Below are positions 6,469 to 7,481 of a stretch of 7,481 nt of DNA, in pieces. How positions within the stretch are numbered: the first letter of the stretch is position 1; each line of letters opens with the position of its first letter. The translations under genes were made by a program, and so were the position numbers. Origin of the DNA: Bizionia sp. (GTDB lineage Bacteria > Bacteroidota > Bacteroidia > Flavobacteriales > Flavobacteriaceae); the NCBI GenBank assembly GCA_018067115.1, contig JAGPVI010000384.1, positions 1-7,481 on the forward strand. The letters run 5' to 3'. A model generated the notes under the pieces. It was not told the origin of the DNA and searched no databases. It saw only the letters and a list, made by a program, of their open reading frames with translations.

Positions 6469-6476
6469 TAATTTTA
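6469..6476 (+). promoter_or_regulatory. Candidate Bacteroidota -7 promoter element for nirK
   Basis: TAATTTTA fits the Bacteroidota -7 consensus TAnnTTTG except for the last base. No TTG is found at the expected -33 distance; instead the Fnr-like palindrome lies there, as expected for an activator-dependent promoter. The predicted transcription start would be near 6481, leaving a leader of about 35 bases before the nirK ATG. Confidence 0.35.
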
Positions 6477-6515
6477 CATAGGATAATTATAACTATAAAT
6501 CAACTCCTATAAATT

Positions 6516-7481
6516 ATGAAAACAATACAACTAAAATTAAATCGGAAAATGGTCTTAAAAAGCACTGTTTTTTTTATATCATCTTTATTACTGGTTTCGT
6601 GTTTCGAAGATAAGCAAACCACCTATGATGACTCTGTAGATATTCCTGTAAATCAAGAAATGATAGCCGAGCTTACAGCGCCGCCGTTCGTACCAACACC
6701 AGTAGGGCGTAGAAAAGCTAAAAAGCTAGTGGTTAAAATGGAGATTCTTGAAAAAGAAGGCACAATGACCGATGGTGTGCAGTATATGTACTGGACTTTT
6801 GGAGGTACCGTTCCAGGAAGTTTTATTAGAACACGAGTGGGAGACGAAGTGGAGTTTCATTTACAAAACCACCCAGATAATAAGCTGCCGCACAATATAG
6901 ACTTACACGCAGTTACTGGACCAGGTGGTGGTGCAGAATCTTCATTTGTAGCTCCGGGGCACTCTAAAGTGTTTTCTTTTAAAACATTAAACCCAGGGCT
7001 GTATGTGTACCATTGTGCAACAGCACCTGTAGGGATGCATATTGCTAACGGAATGTATGGTTTAATCCTAGTTGAGCCAGCAGGAGGATTACCTAAAGTG
7101 GATAAGGAATACTATGTTATGCAAGGTGATTTTTATACCAAAGGCGCAAATGGCGAACGTGGTTTACAACCTTTCGATATGCAGAAAGCAGTCGATGAAA
7201 AAGCAGATTATGTGGTGTTTAATGGTAAAGTTGGTGCTTTAACAGGAGACAACGCGCTAACGGCTAAAGTTGGTGAAACGGTACGTCTATTTGTTGGAAA
7301 TGGTGGCCCTGGGCTAGTATCGTCTTTTCATATTATTGGAGAAATATTCGATAAAGTACACGTAGAAGGTGGAGATTTAGTAAACGAAAATGTGCAAACA
7401 ACGCTAATCCCAGCTGGAGGTGCAGCAATGATAGAATTTAAAGTGGATGTTCCTGGAACTTTTATTTTAGTGGACCACTCT
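6516..7481 (+). CDS. nirK: Copper-containing nitrite reductase, AniA-like lipoprotein, 3' end cut by the window
   Basis: Reduces nitrite to nitric oxide, the committing step of denitrification. The first 322 residues are visible and the frame stays open to the edge. A lipoprotein signal ends in L-V-S-C (C29), so the enzyme should be membrane-anchored in the envelope. The start is ATG at 6516; ATG at 6549 (M12) would give a more usual, shorter signal. Two cupredoxin domains follow. Type 1 copper ligands are H126, C167, H175 and M180; type 2 ligands are H131, H166 and H321; the catalytic pair is D129 and H272. They lie in P-H-N-I-D-L-H, Y-H-C-A-T-A-P-V-G-M-H-I-A-N-G-M, S-S-F-H-I-I-G-E and L-V-D-H-S. 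The short Cys-to-His loop (C167 to H175) and overall wording match class II NirK such as Neisseria AniA rather than Alcaligenes NirK. Whether a C-terminal cytochrome c domain follows cannot be seen. Confidence 0.96.
   Translation, partial: MKTIQLKLNRKMVLKSTVFFISSLLLVSCFEDKQTTYDDSVDIPVNQEMIAELTAPPFVPTPVGRRKAKKLVVKMEILEKEGTMTDGVQYMYWTFGGTVPGSFIRTRVGDEVEFHLQNHPDNKLPHNIDLHAVTGPGGGAESSFVAPGHSKVFSFKTLNPGLYVYHCATAPVGMHIANGMYGLILVEPAGGLPKVDKEYYVMQGDFYTKGANGERGLQPFDMQKAVDEKADYVVFNGKVGALTGDNALTAKVGETVRLFVGNGGPGLVSSFHIIGEIFDKVHVEGGDLVNENVQTTLIPAGGAAMIEFKVDVPGTFILVDHS

Larger units (their letters stand above)
6137..6515. other. 379-bp divergent intergenic region between parA and nirK
   Basis: The region is very AT-rich and without a credible gene; the longest ATG frame noticed is a 15-codon one at 6339. 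It must hold the parA promoter (minus) and the nirK promoter (plus). Short perfect palindromes are scattered through it: TGTTAACA (6200-6207), TTAAGCTTAA (6363-6372) and TATCGATA (6392-6399). An 8-bp direct repeat, TGATACCT, occurs at 6226-6233 and 6257-6264. The structured part is next to nirK (6422-6476) and is listed separately. Confidence 0.8.

Overview
The window looks like a chromosomal segment of a marine-type or related Flavobacteriaceae (Bacteroidota). It is AT-rich, has no strong Shine-Dalgarno sequences, carries Bacteroidota-restricted families (DUF6122, DUF5683, a DUF5684-like domain fused to signal peptidase I) and keeps a gene order I recall from many flavobacteria. The species assignment is inference.

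Layout. Positions 1-284 (+) hold the C-terminal end of an endonuclease/exonuclease/phosphatase (EEP) family protein that starts outside the window. A seven-gene block on the minus strand then fills 285-6136. In transcription order it is parA, parB, a DUF5683 envelope protein, dapB, lepB (signal peptidase I), a WbqC family protein and a DUF6122 membrane protein. Most of the genes are tightly packed: parA-parB are 3 bp apart, parB overlaps the DUF5683 gene by 17 bp, the WbqC and DUF6122 genes share one base (TAATG), and the DUF6122 stop abuts the EEP stop with no base between. The two larger gaps, dapB-lepB (89 bp) and lepB-WbqC (104 bp), contain inverted repeats, including three copies of the near-palindrome TAAAGNCTTT.

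A 379-bp AT-rich intergenic region (6137-6515) separates parA from a divergent gene, nirK (6516 to the window end, +). NirK is a copper nitrite reductase made as a lipoprotein of the class II (Neisseria AniA-like) type. All copper ligands and both catalytic residues are present before the window cuts it off. Upstream of nirK is a Crp/Fnr-like palindrome centred about 41.5 bp before the predicted transcription start, which suggests oxygen- or NO-responsive activation.

Functionally, the minus-strand block couples chromosome segregation (ParAB) with envelope and cell-wall biogenesis: DapB feeds the lysine/diaminopimelate branch, LepB matures secreted proteins, and the DUF5683 protein carries a classic signal peptidase I signal. 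The block is housekeeping. The accessory trait is nirK, a respiratory denitrification gene at its edge. I see no undescribed defence or mobile system, no RNA gene, no CRISPR array and no insertion sequence.
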